Of a stretch of 64,000 nucleotides of DNA, positions 8,926-18,504 are shown one piece after another (position 1 is the stretch's first letter; every line of letters begins with the position of its first letter). The position numbers were made by a program, and so were the translations under genes. The notes beneath the pieces are model-generated. The model did no database searches and was not told the origin of the DNA. It worked only from the letters and a program-made list of their open reading frames with translations. The DNA comes from Streptomyces sp. NBC_00376. Lineage in GTDB: Bacteria; Actinomycetota; Actinomycetes; Streptomycetales; Streptomycetaceae. Where the stretch lies: NCBI RefSeq assembly GCF_036077095.1, contig NZ_CP107960.1, positions 2,418,001 to 2,482,000 of the forward strand, written 5' to 3'.

Positions 8926-10184
8926 GCGCGCGCCTCCGCTGTCGCTTTCGCCGAGAGTTCACGGGCCCGGGCTCGTGCCCAGGTCTCCGCTTCCAGGACG
9001 TCTGCGACCGTGAGCGAAGTTCCCGTGGCGGGGCTGCCGTGTTCGGCCACCACCGCCGTGACCGTATCCATGATTCCGTTGAACGGCAGCCGTCCTGCGA
9101 GGAATGCGTCGACACATTCCTCGTTGGCGGCGTTGAAGACGGCCGGTGCGGTGGCCCCGAGCGTGCCGACGTGCCTGGCCAGACCCACGGACGGGAAGGC
9201 CTCGTCGTCGAGCGGGAAGAACTCCCAGCTGGACGCCTTCGACCAGTCGAAGGCGGGGGCGGCGTCCGGGACGCGGGCGGGCCAGCCGAGGCCGATGGCG
9301 ATCGGGCCGCGCATGTCCGGGGGCGTGGCCTGGGCGAGGGTGGAGCCGTCGGTGAACTCCACCATGGAGTGAACGTACGACTGGGGGTGGACCACGACCT
9401 CGATCCGGTCGAACGGGATGTCGTAGAGGAGATGTGCCTCGATGACCTCAAGGCCCTTGTTGACCAGGGTGGCGGAGTTGATCGTGATGACCGGTCCCAT
9501 GGCCCAGGTCGGGTGGGCGAGGGCCTGCTCGCGGGTGACCTCCGCCAGTTCGCTCCTGGTCCGTCCCCGGAAGGGGCCGCCGGAGGCGGTGACGACGATC
9601 TTGCGCACGTCGGCGCGGGTGCCGGCGCCCAGTGCCTGGAAGAGTGCGGCGTGCTCGGAGTCGACCGGGATGATCTGGCCGGGCTTCGCCAGCGCCTTGA
9701 CCAGCGGGCCGCCGACGATCAGCGACTCCTTGTTGGCCAGGGCGAGCGTGCGGCCCGCCTCCAGCGCGGCGAGCGTGGGGGCGAGTCCGATCGAGCCGGT
9801 GATTCCGTTGAGCACGGTGTGGCAGTCGCTCGCGGCCAGCTGCGCGGCGGCGTCGGGCCCCGCGAGGATCTCGGGGAGCGGCTCGCCCGTCCCGTACTGC
9901 TCGCGCAGCGCCTCGCGCAGGGCCGGTACGGCGTCCGGTGCGGCGACGGCGACGGTGGCCACCCGCAGCCGCCTCGCCTGCTCGGCGAGGAGGGCGACCC
10001 GTCCGCCGGCGGCGGAGAGCGCGGTGACGCGGAAGCGGTCGGGGTTGCGCAGCACCAGGTCGATGGCCTGGGTGCCGATGGATCCGGTGGAGCCGAGGAT
10101 GACGAGATCCCGGCGGCCTTCCGCTGCGTCGAAGACGAGGTGCGGGTCGGCAAGGGGGGCGGGGCTGTCGCTCATGCCCCCCAT
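8922..10184 (-). CDS. dxr: 1-deoxy-D-xylulose-5-phosphate reductoisomerase
   Basis: About 420 aa. Dxr converts DXP to MEP with NADPH and a divalent metal, the committed step of the MEP pathway. The NADPH motif [14 protein letters not shown] is near residue 31; the substrate and metal residues are in [15 protein letters not shown] and the SGGPFR block; the flexible-loop region [23 protein letters not shown] is intact. The start is either ATG at 10184 or ATG at 10175 (MSDSPAP); the second is closer to what I recall for relatives, but neither has a decisive ribosome site. It overlaps rseP by 4 bp, so two MEP genes, dxr and ispG, flank a protease. Confidence 0.96.
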   Translation of the reverse strand: MGGMSDSPAPLADPHLVFDAAEGRRDLVILGSTGSIGTQAIDLVLRNPDRFRVTALSAAGGRVALLAEQARRLRVATVAVAAPDAVPALREALREQYGTGEPLPEILAGPDAAAQLAASDCHTVLNGITGSIGLAPTLAALEAGRTLALANKESLIVGGPLVKALAKPGQIIPVDSEHAALFQALGAGTRADVRKIVVTASGGPFRGRTRSELAEVTREQALAHPTWAMGPVITINSATLVNKGLEVIEAHLLYDIPFDRIEVVVHPQSYVHSMVEFTDGSTLAQATPPDMRGPIAIGLGWPARVPDAAPAFDWSKASSWEFFPLDDEAFPSVGLARHVGTLGATAPAVFNAANEECVDAFLAGRLPFNGIMDTVTAVVAEHGSPATGTSLTVADVLEAETWARARARELSAKATAEARA

Positions 10185-10306
10185 TGTTGCCGCATCACCT
10201 GTGGGCGTGGACAGTGCGTCCCGGAGACGGGGTGGGCGGGACGGCGCCGGGGGCCCGGGTGGTGTCCGGGCGGGGCGCGTCCGGTGCGTGGAAGCGCCCC
10301 GCCCGG

Positions 10307-10346
10307 CCAGGGCCTGTCCGGCGGATCAGGGTCGGACAGGCCCTGG
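10307..10346 (-). terminator. terminator after the acyl-CoA dehydrogenase gene
   Basis: A 14-bp perfect stem (10307-10320 with 10333-10346, CCAGGGCCTGTCCG and its complement) begins 5 bp beyond the stop of the acyl-CoA dehydrogenase gene. Confidence 0.88.
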
Positions 10347-10350
10347 TGGT

Positions 10351-12297
10351 TCAGCGGATGGTCCGGTGGACGTTCTCCCGCGTGGACGGTCCCGGGGTGG
10401 CGTCGGCGATCCAGGGGCCTTCGCCGCTCGGGTCGACGACGCCCTCTTCCAGCCAGGTGTACGCCCCGGACAGGACGCCGTCGACCAGGCGCCGGTCCAG
10501 GTCGTCGGTGTTGGTCCACAGGCGGGTGAAGAGTTCCTCGACGCGGACGCGGGACTGGTGGCAGAACACGTCGGCGAGGCGGTAGGCCTCGTGTCCGTGG
10601 TCGCCCGAGGAGCGCAGCAGTTCGGCGCGGACGCAGGCGGCGCTCATCGCGAAGAGCTCCGCGCCGATGTCGACGATCCGGCCGAGGAAGCCCTGCTTGG
10701 TCTCCATCCGGCCCTGCCAGCGCGACATGGCGTAGAAGGTGGAGCGCGCCAGTTTGCGCGAGGCCCGTTCGACGTAGCGCAGATGGGCGGCCAGGTCGGG
10801 GTGGCCGGGATGGCTGAACTCGCCGTACGTACGCGGGAGTTGTCCCGGTCCCGTGACGAGCCTGGGCAGCCAGCGGGCGTAGAAGCCGGCTGCGTTGGCG
10901 CCCGCCTTCGCCTTGGCGGAGAGGGGCTTGTCGGGGTCGATGATGTCCCCGGCGACCTTGAGATGCGTGTCGACGGCCTCGCGGGCGATCAGCAGATGCA
11001 TGATCTCGGTGGAGCCCTCGAAGATCCGGTTGATCCGCAGGTCGCGCAGCAACTGTTCGGCGGGGACGGCCCGCTCGCCGCGGGCGGCGAGGGATTCGGC
11101 GGTCTCGAAGCCGCGTCCGCCCCGGATCTGGACGAGTTCGTCGGCCATCAGACAGCCCATCTCGGAGCCGTACAGCTTGGCGAGGGCGGCCTCGATACGG
11201 ATGTCGTTGCGGTCCTCGTCGGCCATCTGGGAGGAGAGGTCGACCACCGCCTCGAGGGCGAAGGTGGTCGCGGCGATGAAGGAGATCTTGGCGCCGACGG
11301 CCTCGTGCCGGGCGACCGGCCTGCCCCACTGCTCACGTACCGCGGACCATTCGCGGGCGATCTTCAGGCACCACTTCCCGGCGCCGACGCACATGGCGGG
11401 CAGCGAGAGCCGTCCCGTGTTGAGCGTGGTGAGGGCGATCTTGAGCCCGGCGCCCTCGGGACCGATGCGGTTCGCGGCGGGGACCCGGACCCGGTGGAAG
11501 CGGGTGACGCCGTTCTCCAGGCCGCGCAGGCCCATGAAGGCGTTGCGGTTCTCGACGGTGATGCCCGGGGAGTCCGCCTCGACGACGAAGGCCGTGATGC
11601 CGCCCTTGTGGCCCTCCGACTTCGGTACCCGGGCCATCACGACGAGCAGGTCGGCGACGACGCCGTTGGTCGTCCAGAGCTTCACCCCGTCAAGGACGTA
11701 GTCGGGCCCGTCCGGGACAGCCGAGGTGGCGAGCCGGGCCGGGTCGGAGCCGACGTCCGGTTCGGTGAGCAGGAACGCCGAGATGTCGGTACGGGCCAGC
11801 CGGGGCAGGAAGGTGTCCTTCTGCTCCTGGCTGCCGAAGATCTTCAACGGCTGCGGCACACCGATGGACTGGTGGGCGGAGAGCAGCGCGCCGATGGCCG
11901 GGCTCACCGAACCGACCAGGGCCAGGGCCTTGTTGTAGTAGACCTGGGTCAGGCCGAGGCCGCCGTACTTGGGGTCGATCTTCATGCCGAGCGCGCCGAG
12001 TTCCTTGAGGCCGTTGATCACCTCGTCGGGGATTCTCGCCTCGCGCTCGATCAGGGCACCGTCGATCCTCGTCTCGCAGAACTCGCGCAGCCGGGCGAGG
12101 AAGGCCTCGCCCCGCCGGACGTCGTCCGCGGGCGGCAGCGGATGCGGATGGATCAGGTCGAGCCGGAAGCGTCCGAGGAAGAGTTCCTTGGCGAAGCTCG
12201 GCTTGTGCCAGTCCTGTTCGCGTGCGGCCTCGGCCACTTGGCGCGCTTCGCGCTCGGTGACCCGGGGCGTGTTCTTCGGTGCGGATGGTGCGGACAT
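10351..12297 (-). CDS. long-form acyl-CoA dehydrogenase (VLCAD-like)
   Basis: 648 aa FAD enzyme of fatty-acid beta-oxidation, longer than the usual 380-aa dehydrogenases because of a C-terminal extension like those of VLCAD and ACAD9. The FAD-binding segment SAFLLTEPDVGSDPA, the middle-domain WTTNG motif and the catalytic-Glu region LRINRIFEGSTEIMHLLIAR (about residue 430) are visible. The chosen ATG at 12297 (MSAPSAPKNTP) has GGTGAG upstream; an earlier in-frame start adds 22 Arg-rich residues. Monocistronic by position. Chain-length specificity cannot be read from sequence. Confidence 0.9.
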   Translation of the reverse strand: MSAPSAPKNTPRVTEREARQVAEAAREQDWHKPSFAKELFLGRFRLDLIHPHPLPPADDVRRGEAFLARLREFCETRIDGALIEREARIPDEVINGLKELGALGMKIDPKYGGLGLTQVYYNKALALVGSVSPAIGALLSAHQSIGVPQPLKIFGSQEQKDTFLPRLARTDISAFLLTEPDVGSDPARLATSAVPDGPDYVLDGVKLWTTNGVVADLLVVMARVPKSEGHKGGITAFVVEADSPGITVENRNAFMGLRGLENGVTRFHRVRVPAANRIGPEGAGLKIALTTLNTGRLSLPAMCVGAGKWCLKIAREWSAVREQWGRPVARHEAVGAKISFIAATTFALEAVVDLSSQMADEDRNDIRIEAALAKLYGSEMGCLMADELVQIRGGRGFETAESLAARGERAVPAEQLLRDLRINRIFEGSTEIMHLLIAREAVDTHLKVAGDIIDPDKPLSAKAKAGANAAGFYARWLPRLVTGPGQLPRTYGEFSHPGHPDLAAHLRYVERASRKLARSTFYAMSRWQGRMETKQGFLGRIVDIGAELFAMSAACVRAELLRSSGDHGHEAYRLADVFCHQSRVRVEELFTRLWTNTDDLDRRLVDGVLSGAYTWLEEGVVDPSGEGPWIADATPGPSTRENVHRTIR

Positions 12298-12621
12298 GAG
12301 GAGCTCACCTCGCCGCGGCGTGAGTGGGTGGACGCGGCCGGTCCGGGTGGGGACAGCGCCCACGGGTACCAGCCGGCTCGGGCCGGACAGGCCCTACTCG
12401 TCCGTATGTACCCGAATCCCGACACGTCCACCATCCCCCGGACGCCGATCGGGTCGGGAGCCACTCCACTGACCCGCCTGCGGTGGCGGGCGCGACAGAG
12501 ACGCGGAGACGGCCGGAGCCCCCGCACAGTGGGCTCCGGCCGTCTCGCTGTCACCTGCTGTCGTGCTGTCCAGGCGGAACACAGGCGACTTCGGGTGGAT
12601 CTCTTCGATCCTGTTCGCGGA
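12298..12621. other. 324-bp intergenic region between acyl-CoA and aldehyde dehydrogenase genes
   Basis: Both flanking genes read on the minus strand. The right half holds the terminator of the aldehyde dehydrogenase gene (12506-12546); the left half must hold the acyl-CoA dehydrogenase promoter and leader, but I see no convincing -10/-35 pair or operator. No further coding potential is supported. Confidence 0.6.
12506..12546 (-). terminator. terminator after the 12.6-kb aldehyde dehydrogenase gene
   Basis: A 16-bp perfect inverted repeat, GAGACGGCCGGAGCCC (12506-12521) with its complement (12531-12546), and a 9-nt loop. Confidence 0.9.
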
Positions 12622-14067
12622 CTACAGGGCGAGGCCGGTGAGGACCAGCACGCGCTCGTAGGTGTAGTCGTCCATGGCGTAGCGGACGCCCTCGCGGCCG
12701 ACGCCGGACTCCTTGACGCCGCCGTACGGCATCTGGTCGGCGCGGTAGGAGGGGACGTCGCCGATGATCACGCCGCCGACCTCGAGGGCGCGGTGGGCGC
12801 GGAAGGCGGTCTGCAGGTCGTGCGTGAAAACGCCTGCCTGCAGGCCGTACTTGGAGGAGTTGACGGCCTCGAACGCCTCGGCCTCGCCGTCCACCTTCTG
12901 CACGGTCAGCACCGGTCCGAAGACCTCCTCGCAGGAGAGGGTGACATTGTCCGGGAGCTCGGCGAGCACGGTCGGCGCATAGGTGGCGCCGTCCCGCTTG
13001 CCGCCGGCGAGGAGCTGGGCGCCGGCCTGGACGGCCTCGTCGACCCAGGACTCGACGCGCTTGGCGGCGTCCTCGCTGACCAGCGGGCCGACGTCGGTGG
13101 TGGCGTCCGACGGGTCGCCGGTGACCTGGGCCTCGACGGCCGCGACGATCTTCGGGAGCAGCCGGTCGTAGACGGCGGCGTCCGCGATGACGCGCTGCAC
13201 CGAGATGCAGGACTGGCCGCCCTGGTAGTTGGAGAAGGTCGCGATACGGGTCGCGGCCCAGTCCAGGTCCTGGTCCGAGGCGTAGTCGCCGAGGACGACC
13301 GCCGCGGCGTTGCCGCCGAGCTCCAGGGTGCAGTGCTTGCGGGGCACCGACTCCAGGATCGAGTAGCCGACCGGGCCGGAACCGGTGAAGGAGATGACCG
13401 GCAGGCGCTCGTCCTGGACCAGGGCGGGCATCCGGTCGTTGGGGACGGTCAGCACGGACCAGGAACCGGCCGGCAGGTCGGTCTCGGCCAGCAGCTCGCC
13501 CAGGATCAGCGAGGAGATCGGCGTGGCCGGGGCGGGCTTCAGGATGATCGGCGCACCGACGGCGATGGCCGGGGCCACCTTGTGGGCGCTCAGGTTCAGC
13601 GGGAAGTTGAAGGGCGCGATGCCGAGGACCGTGCCGCGCGGGAAGCGGCGGGTCAGGCCGAGCCGGCCGGTGCCGCCGGCGTCGGTGTCCAGGCGCTGGG
13701 CGTCGCCGCCGTTGAAGCGGCGGGCCTCCTCCGAGGCGAACCGGAACACGGAGACGGCGCGGCCGACCTCGCCGCGGGCCCACTTGATGGGCTTGCCGTT
13801 CTCGGCGGAGATCAGCTGGGCGATCTCCTCGGTGCGCTCCACCAGACGGCGTACGACGTGGTCGAGTGCGGCGGCCCGGACGTGGGCCGGGGTCGCGGCG
13901 AACTCCTCGCGCACGGCGTGCGCGGCCGCGACGGCCTCCTCGATCTGGGCGTCGGTCGGCACGCTCACGGTGCCGACGAGACGGCCGTCGTAGGGGTTGG
14001 TGACGTCGAAGCTGTCCTCGCCGGTGGCCTGGCGGCCGGCGAGCCAGAAGGCGTGGGTGGAAGTCAT
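12622..14067 (-). CDS. NAD(P)-dependent aldehyde dehydrogenase (GABA/succinate semialdehyde type)
   Basis: 481 aa, a complete ALDH fold. Visible elements are the cofactor region GIAPFNFPLNLSAHKVAPAI, the ITGSG-like Rossmann turn SFTGSGPVGYSI, the catalytic Glu in LELGGNAAAVVLGD (about residue 245) and the nucleophile Cys in QGGQSCISVQR (about 280). It sits 151 bp downstream of a PucR-type regulator on the same strand and less than 5 kb from gabT, so a role in oxidising succinate semialdehyde or a related omega-aldehyde is a reasonable inference. ALDH substrate range cannot be fixed from sequence. Confidence 0.9.
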   Translation of the reverse strand: MTSTHAFWLAGRQATGEDSFDVTNPYDGRLVGTVSVPTDAQIEEAVAAAHAVREEFAATPAHVRAAALDHVVRRLVERTEEIAQLISAENGKPIKWARGEVGRAVSVFRFASEEARRFNGGDAQRLDTDAGGTGRLGLTRRFPRGTVLGIAPFNFPLNLSAHKVAPAIAVGAPIILKPAPATPISSLILGELLAETDLPAGSWSVLTVPNDRMPALVQDERLPVISFTGSGPVGYSILESVPRKHCTLELGGNAAAVVLGDYASDQDLDWAATRIATFSNYQGGQSCISVQRVIADAAVYDRLLPKIVAAVEAQVTGDPSDATTDVGPLVSEDAAKRVESWVDEAVQAGAQLLAGGKRDGATYAPTVLAELPDNVTLSCEEVFGPVLTVQKVDGEAEAFEAVNSSKYGLQAGVFTHDLQTAFRAHRALEVGGVIIGDVPSYRADQMPYGGVKESGVGREGVRYAMDDYTYERVLVLTGLAL

Positions 14068-14218
14068 GGAGGTTCCGGCCCTTCGGAGCGGTGGGGGTGT
14101 CTTGCCCCCACCGTAGGGCCGCGCGGGCGCCGTGGCGTTTGTCCGGGGTGGAGCAGTGCGCCACGGGGACGCGCCGGTTTGTCGGATGCGACCGGAGCCT
14201 GTGGCTCCGGTTCGGTGG

Positions 14219-15796
14219 TTACGCCTCCGCCGCCGACGGGGCGCTCGTCGCCTTGAGCGCCAGCCACAGCTCCATCCGGACGTCCGGATCGTCCAGCGAG
14301 CGGCCCAGGATCTCCTCGACCCGGCGCATCCGGTAGCGCAGGGTGTGGCGGTGCACGCCCAGGTCCGCGGCGGCGGCGTCCCACTGGCCGTGGTGGGCGA
14401 GCCAGGCCCGCAGCGAGGCGACGAGGTCGCCGCGGCCCTTGGCGTCGTGCTCGTGCAGGGCCCGGAGCATTCCGTCGGCGAAGGCCCGCACCGCGTCGTC
14501 CGCGAGCAGCGGGAGCACCGAGCCGGCCGCCAGCTCCTCGTGCTCGACCAGTGCCCTGCCCCGGCGGCGGGCCACCGACAGGGCCTGTTCGGCCTGCTTG
14601 TACGCGGCGGAGACGGCGATCGGGCCCGCCGGGGCGGAGAGGCCCACGACCACCTGGCCGTCCTCCGGCTTGGTCCCTTCGGCGGGCGCCCGCGCCTCCT
14701 GGGCCTCCGCGTACGCCGTGCAGGCGGCGACCGCCGCTCCGCCGTCCGCGGCCAGCACGACGAGCCGGTCGCCCTCGGGGACGGTCAGCAGGGTCTCGCC
14801 GGTCCGCAGCGCCGCCGCCTCCATCGCCTCGCCGAGCGACAGCGGGGTGGCCGGGGCGGACGCCTCCGCGATGAGCAGCCGGAACGGGGCGTCGAGCAGT
14901 CCCCCGTACAGGTCCCCGGCGACGGCCCTGGCGTGGTCCGGCTGGCCGGCGAGCAGCATCCGCAGCACCGCCGCGCCGAGGCGCTGTTCGGCGCCCTGCA
15001 GGGACCGGGAGCGTGCGGTGGTCAGGGTCAGCAGGGCGACGGCGGAGTGCACCGCGTACCGCTCGGCGGTGCCGAGTGCCGCCCCGGTGCCGACGGCGAG
15101 CGCTCCCCTGACCCGGCGGCCGGTGCCCAGGGACTGGAGCTCGACCCGGTCGTCGGTGTCGCCGACGACGACGCTGGCCGGGGCCGGGCGGTCCCGCAGC
15201 CGCTCCACGTCGGGGGTGAGCCGGGCGGCGCGGCGGGCGGCCCACTCGGGTGCGGCGGCGACGACCTGGCCGGCGGCGTCGTACAGCGCCGCCCAGCCGT
15301 CGAGGTGCGCGGCGAGCCGGGTGAGGAGTTCGCCGGGCCCGTCGCCCGCGAGGGCGGCCCGGGTCAGTTCCCGCTGGACCTCGAACCCGGCGGTCACGGC
15401 GCGGTACTGCTCCTCGGAGATCGCGGAGGAGACGGCCTTGGCAATGGCGATGAACGGGGTGCGGCGCGGCACTTCGAGGAGCGGCAGCCCCGCTTCCTCG
15501 GCCGCGTCGATCAGCGCCTTCGGCACCTCGTCGTAGTTGACGCCGACGGCGAAGCCCAGGCCGACGACCCCGGCCCCGGCCAGCCGCCGCACATAGCGCC
15601 GCATCGCCTCGGGGTTCTCGGCGTCGAGGTTGGTGGCGGTGACGAGCAGGAACTCGCCGCCCTCCATGTACGGCACGGGGTCGGCGAGCTCGCTGGCGTG
15701 CGCCCAGCGCACGGGCGCGTCGAGCCGGTCCGCCCCCGCGCGCACGGTGAGTTTGAGCGCCGAATGCTGGACGAGCGAGGCGAGAGTGAGGGGCAT
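14219..15796 (-). CDS. PucR-family transcriptional regulator
   Basis: 525 aa. The N-terminal PucR domain (LTLASLVQHSALKLTVRAGADRLDAPVRWAHASELADP) senses a purine or amine-type ligand in this family; the C-terminus carries the PucR helix-turn-helix (WDAAAADLGVHRHTLRYRM, about residues 478-497). I chose ATG at 15796, where the PucR domain begins, although an upstream in-frame start exists. It reads toward the aldehyde dehydrogenase gene and lies near gabT, so it probably controls GABA or amine use. GabR-type PucR activators of GABA genes are known in other actinobacteria; the link here is by context. Confidence 0.9.
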   Translation of the reverse strand: MPLTLASLVQHSALKLTVRAGADRLDAPVRWAHASELADPVPYMEGGEFLLVTATNLDAENPEAMRRYVRRLAGAGVVGLGFAVGVNYDEVPKALIDAAEEAGLPLLEVPRRTPFIAIAKAVSSAISEEQYRAVTAGFEVQRELTRAALAGDGPGELLTRLAAHLDGWAALYDAAGQVVAAAPEWAARRAARLTPDVERLRDRPAPASVVVGDTDDRVELQSLGTGRRVRGALAVGTGAALGTAERYAVHSAVALLTLTTARSRSLQGAEQRLGAAVLRMLLAGQPDHARAVAGDLYGGLLDAPFRLLIAEASAPATPLSLGEAMEAAALRTGETLLTVPEGDRLVVLAADGGAAVAACTAYAEAQEARAPAEGTKPEDGQVVVGLSAPAGPIAVSAAYKQAEQALSVARRRGRALVEHEELAAGSVLPLLADDAVRAFADGMLRALHEHDAKGRGDLVASLRAWLAHHGQWDAAAADLGVHRHTLRYRMRRVEEILGRSLDDPDVRMELWLALKATSAPSAAEA

Positions 15797-15895
15797 GGGG
15801 ACCGCGGGACCTCGGAGAGTCGATTTTTGCCGTCCCGTACGAACGGCTGTTCTCAATTCTGCCAGAGCGGCAGGGTCCGGCATGACCACGACCAA

Positions 15896-15926
15896 CGGTG
15901 CGGGGTGCCGGGCGCACCCCGCACCG
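15896..15926 (-). terminator. terminator after the coupling-protein-like ATPase gene
   Basis: A 13-bp stem (CGGTGCGGGGTGC at 15896-15908 with its complement at 15914-15926), 5-nt loop, lying 1 bp past the stop codon. Confidence 0.85.
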
Positions 15927-15927
15927 C

Positions 15928-18360
15928 TCAGCCGTTCAGATTCACCAGCAGCGGCGGCACGTGTTCGCCGTCGACCGTCGTCACGGAGAGAACCGCGTGC
16001 CCGGCGGGCAGCTCGTAGGCCAGCGCGGAGGCGGACCAGCGTTCGCGCTCCACCTGCCGCACGGTGACCGCGTCGACGGTGACCGCCTTGCCGGTGGCGA
16101 GCTTGCGCAGCGCGTGCATGGCGCGGGTGAACGGCTGGTCGGCGAAGACCCCGTGCTGGGCCACCTCGCGGACCGAGACCCATTCCTTGCCCCATGCCTC
16201 CGAGAACCGCTTCCCGTCCCAGGTGGTGACGCCCGGGAAGATCATGCCGCATCCCACCGCGCCCAGCAGCGCCGAGTGCAGCCCCTCGGGGACGTCGTCG
16301 AGGGTGCGCAGCGCCAGTACGGCGCCGGCGTTCACCGACCTGAGCCGCCTGATCCCCTGGACGGTCTCGGTGGTGACCGTGTGCGTCGCGTCGTCCAGCA
16401 CCAGACAGGTGAAGACCGACCGGTCGGGGCGGGCCGCGGCGATCGCGTTGAACTGTGCGAGGACGAGGCGGGTCAGCACCCGGCAGGCCCCGGCATGGGC
16501 GCGCTCCGGCAGGTCGATCCGGACCCTGAGCGGATGCTGTCCCAGCGAGCGGAGCGAGAAGGGCCGCGCCTCCTCCCCGGTGGCGAAGAAACCGGCGAAC
16601 GCGGGCCGGTCGAGGAGGGCGACGCGATCGGCCAGTACCGCCGCCGGGTCGCCCGCTCCGCCGGTCTGCCGGATCCGGGCGTCCAGTTCACGGAGCATGG
16701 CCGAGTGGCCGCCCGCCTCCAGGGCGCGTCGCAGCTCACCGACGGCCGACTCGTCCCCGGCCAGCAGCTCCCGCAGCGCCGGCACCGCCGGGAAGCAGCC
16801 GTGGACCGCCCGGTAGGGGCCGAGCAGCTGGCCGAGGGCCAGGGCCGCGCGCCGTCCGTCCAGGTCCGGCACGTCCCCGGCGAGTCCTTCCGCGAGGGTG
16901 GCCGCGGCCTCGTCCGGGTCGGCCGACCCGCCGTACAGGTCGAAGTCGTGGACGGACGAGGGGTCGCCGATCTTCACCACGACGTCGTACGCGTCGTCGG
17001 GACCCAGGGACGCTCCCGCGGCGCCCACCGCGAGCACCGCCGCCCCGCCCGTCAGGGCCTGGAGGGCCAGCGTCTCGACGACCGGACGCACCGCCCGCGC
17101 CGTCTTGCCCGCGCCGGGCGGGCCGACCGCCAGCAGGGACGTGCCGAGGAGGGCGGGGTCCAGGGCCATGCCCGAACCCCTGCGGGCGTACGGGTTGCGT
17201 TCGTCGTCCGCGCAGTCACCGATCCGGACCTGGCCGGCCAGCAGATCGTGACGCGCGGTCCGCAGGGGAAGGTCCCGGCTGCCCGAGGGATGCAGGAAGG
17301 CATCGGCCCCCCGGCGCACGACCGCCTCGTCGAAGGACGCCGGTCCGTCGTGACGGGTCCGCGCCCGCTCCCAGGCACGGTTCACGCGTACGCAGTCCAC
17401 GTCGTTCAGGCGCCCGGCCCGGACGGCCGCGGTGAGCGCCTGAGCCGCCTCCACGCGTCCCGCGGCGCGCAGCTTCGGCCAGGTCGCCGCGTCCGTCCCG
17501 GCCACGGGCGGCGGGTTTTCCGCGTCCTGCGCTCGGGGGGCCGCGCGCCGCGCCCGGAGAGCGCGGAGAGCGGCGGGCCATTGCCCGGCCCGGCCGATCG
17601 GCACCACGACGACGGCGATGGCCACCGCGTAGGAGCCGTAGGCGGCCAGGGTGGCCAGCAACTGGTCCCCGCTGAACAGCCAGCCCCTCGTCCAGTAGAA
17701 GAGGACGTCCAGCAGCGGCACCTTCTGGGTCCAGATCAGCCACAGGGCCAGTAGCGCGCCGAAGCCCGAGAGGGCCAGCCGGGCACGCTCCGGGCGGGGG
17801 CCTGCCCAGTACCGGAAGAGCCCCGCCCAGTGTCCGACGCGGGCTGCCCACAGCCCCGCGATCAGCACCAGCAGCTGGTTGTAGAGCGTCTCGATGCTGT
17901 ACGCGGCGGCCGGCACGGAGCCTGCCCGCAGCGTGTCGAAGACCCACCAGCTCCCCGGCGTGACCGCCTCCAGGGGCACCTTCACGTACGGGATCCGGAA
18001 GTCCGCCAGCAGCGCCCAGATCACCAGCCAGAGCGCCAGGGCGATCAGCGGCCCGAGCAGGGAGGGACGCGGCGGCCGCTCGGCGGAGCGCGGCACATGT
18101 CCGTAGCGCCAGACACCGGGCCCGGCGGCGGGGCGGACGGTGTTCAGCCACTCCACGACCGACGGCCCGGCCCCGGGAAGGCCGGCGGGCATCGGCGGAG
18201 CCGCGGGTGGCCCGCTCCGGGGCGCGCCGATGGGCATCGGCGGGGCGGCGGGCGGCGGCCCGGCCGGGCGCGGCACCTGAGGGCGGGGCACATCGGGCCG
18301 GCCGCCCTCCCCCTCGGTACCGCTCGTGCCCCGCGCACCGCGCGCGTCGTCGCTCTTCAT
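15928..18360 (-). CDS. membrane P-loop ATPase resembling type IV coupling proteins (VirD4/TraG-like)
   Basis: 810 aa. Layout: a Pro-rich cytosolic N-terminus (about 1-90); four likely membrane helices near 100-122, 157-180, 193-213 and 232-255; then a cytosolic ATPase. Walker A is AVGPPGAGKTARAV (about 410) and a Walker B-like segment is CLVLDDATHT (about 653), followed by LRSVNAGAVLALRTLDDVP, like the late TraG/VirD4 helices. I recognise the coupling-protein architecture but no relaxase, pilus or T4SS gene is nearby. ATG at 18360 (MKSDDARG) is chosen over an upstream Arg-rich extension. It is divergent from gabT. The biological role is unknown; a DNA or protein pump is one option. Confidence 0.7.
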   Translation of the reverse strand: MKSDDARGARGTSGTEGEGGRPDVPRPQVPRPAGPPPAAPPMPIGAPRSGPPAAPPMPAGLPGAGPSVVEWLNTVRPAAGPGVWRYGHVPRSAERPPRPSLLGPLIALALWLVIWALLADFRIPYVKVPLEAVTPGSWWVFDTLRAGSVPAAAYSIETLYNQLLVLIAGLWAARVGHWAGLFRYWAGPRPERARLALSGFGALLALWLIWTQKVPLLDVLFYWTRGWLFSGDQLLATLAAYGSYAVAIAVVVVPIGRAGQWPAALRALRARRAAPRAQDAENPPPVAGTDAATWPKLRAAGRVEAAQALTAAVRAGRLNDVDCVRVNRAWERARTRHDGPASFDEAVVRRGADAFLHPSGSRDLPLRTARHDLLAGQVRIGDCADDERNPYARRGSGMALDPALLGTSLLAVGPPGAGKTARAVRPVVETLALQALTGGAAVLAVGAAGASLGPDDAYDVVVKIGDPSSVHDFDLYGGSADPDEAAATLAEGLAGDVPDLDGRRAALALGQLLGPYRAVHGCFPAVPALRELLAGDESAVGELRRALEAGGHSAMLRELDARIRQTGGAGDPAAVLADRVALLDRPAFAGFFATGEEARPFSLRSLGQHPLRVRIDLPERAHAGACRVLTRLVLAQFNAIAAARPDRSVFTCLVLDDATHTVTTETVQGIRRLRSVNAGAVLALRTLDDVPEGLHSALLGAVGCGMIFPGVTTWDGKRFSEAWGKEWVSVREVAQHGVFADQPFTRAMHALRKLATGKAVTVDAVTVRQVERERWSASALAYELPAGHAVLSVTTVDGEHVPPLLVNLNG

Positions 18361-18489
18361 GAACCGTTGCCCCCTGACCGGCCGGGTCCGTCCGTCTGCC
18401 CCGGTCAATCTAGTGCGCCCGCAGGGCGAGTTCAGCAAGGCTCCCGCACCGGGGCGCACGGTTTCCCGGCCCGCCGCACCCCCTCGCTA

Positions 18490-18504
18490 TGTCCGTGACG
18501 GACA
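18490..18504. promoter_or_regulatory. perfect palindrome in the gabT upstream region
   Basis: TGTCCGT-G-ACGGACA has 7-bp arms around one base. It lies in the divergent region between the ATPase gene and gabT, about 100 bp before the gabT start, at a position suited to a repressor or activator. The cognate protein is not identified; the PucR-type regulator nearby is a candidate. Confidence 0.5.

Noticed and set aside
9442..14256. A 1604-codon plus-strand open frame
   Set aside because: It spans antisense of dxr, acyl-CoA dehydrogenase and aldehyde dehydrogenase genes and has no domain sense; a shadow frame.
15797..16252. N-terminal extension of the PucR gene
   Set aside because: The extra 150 residues are antisense of the ATPase gene end and include the terminator hairpin; the PucR domain starts at 15796.
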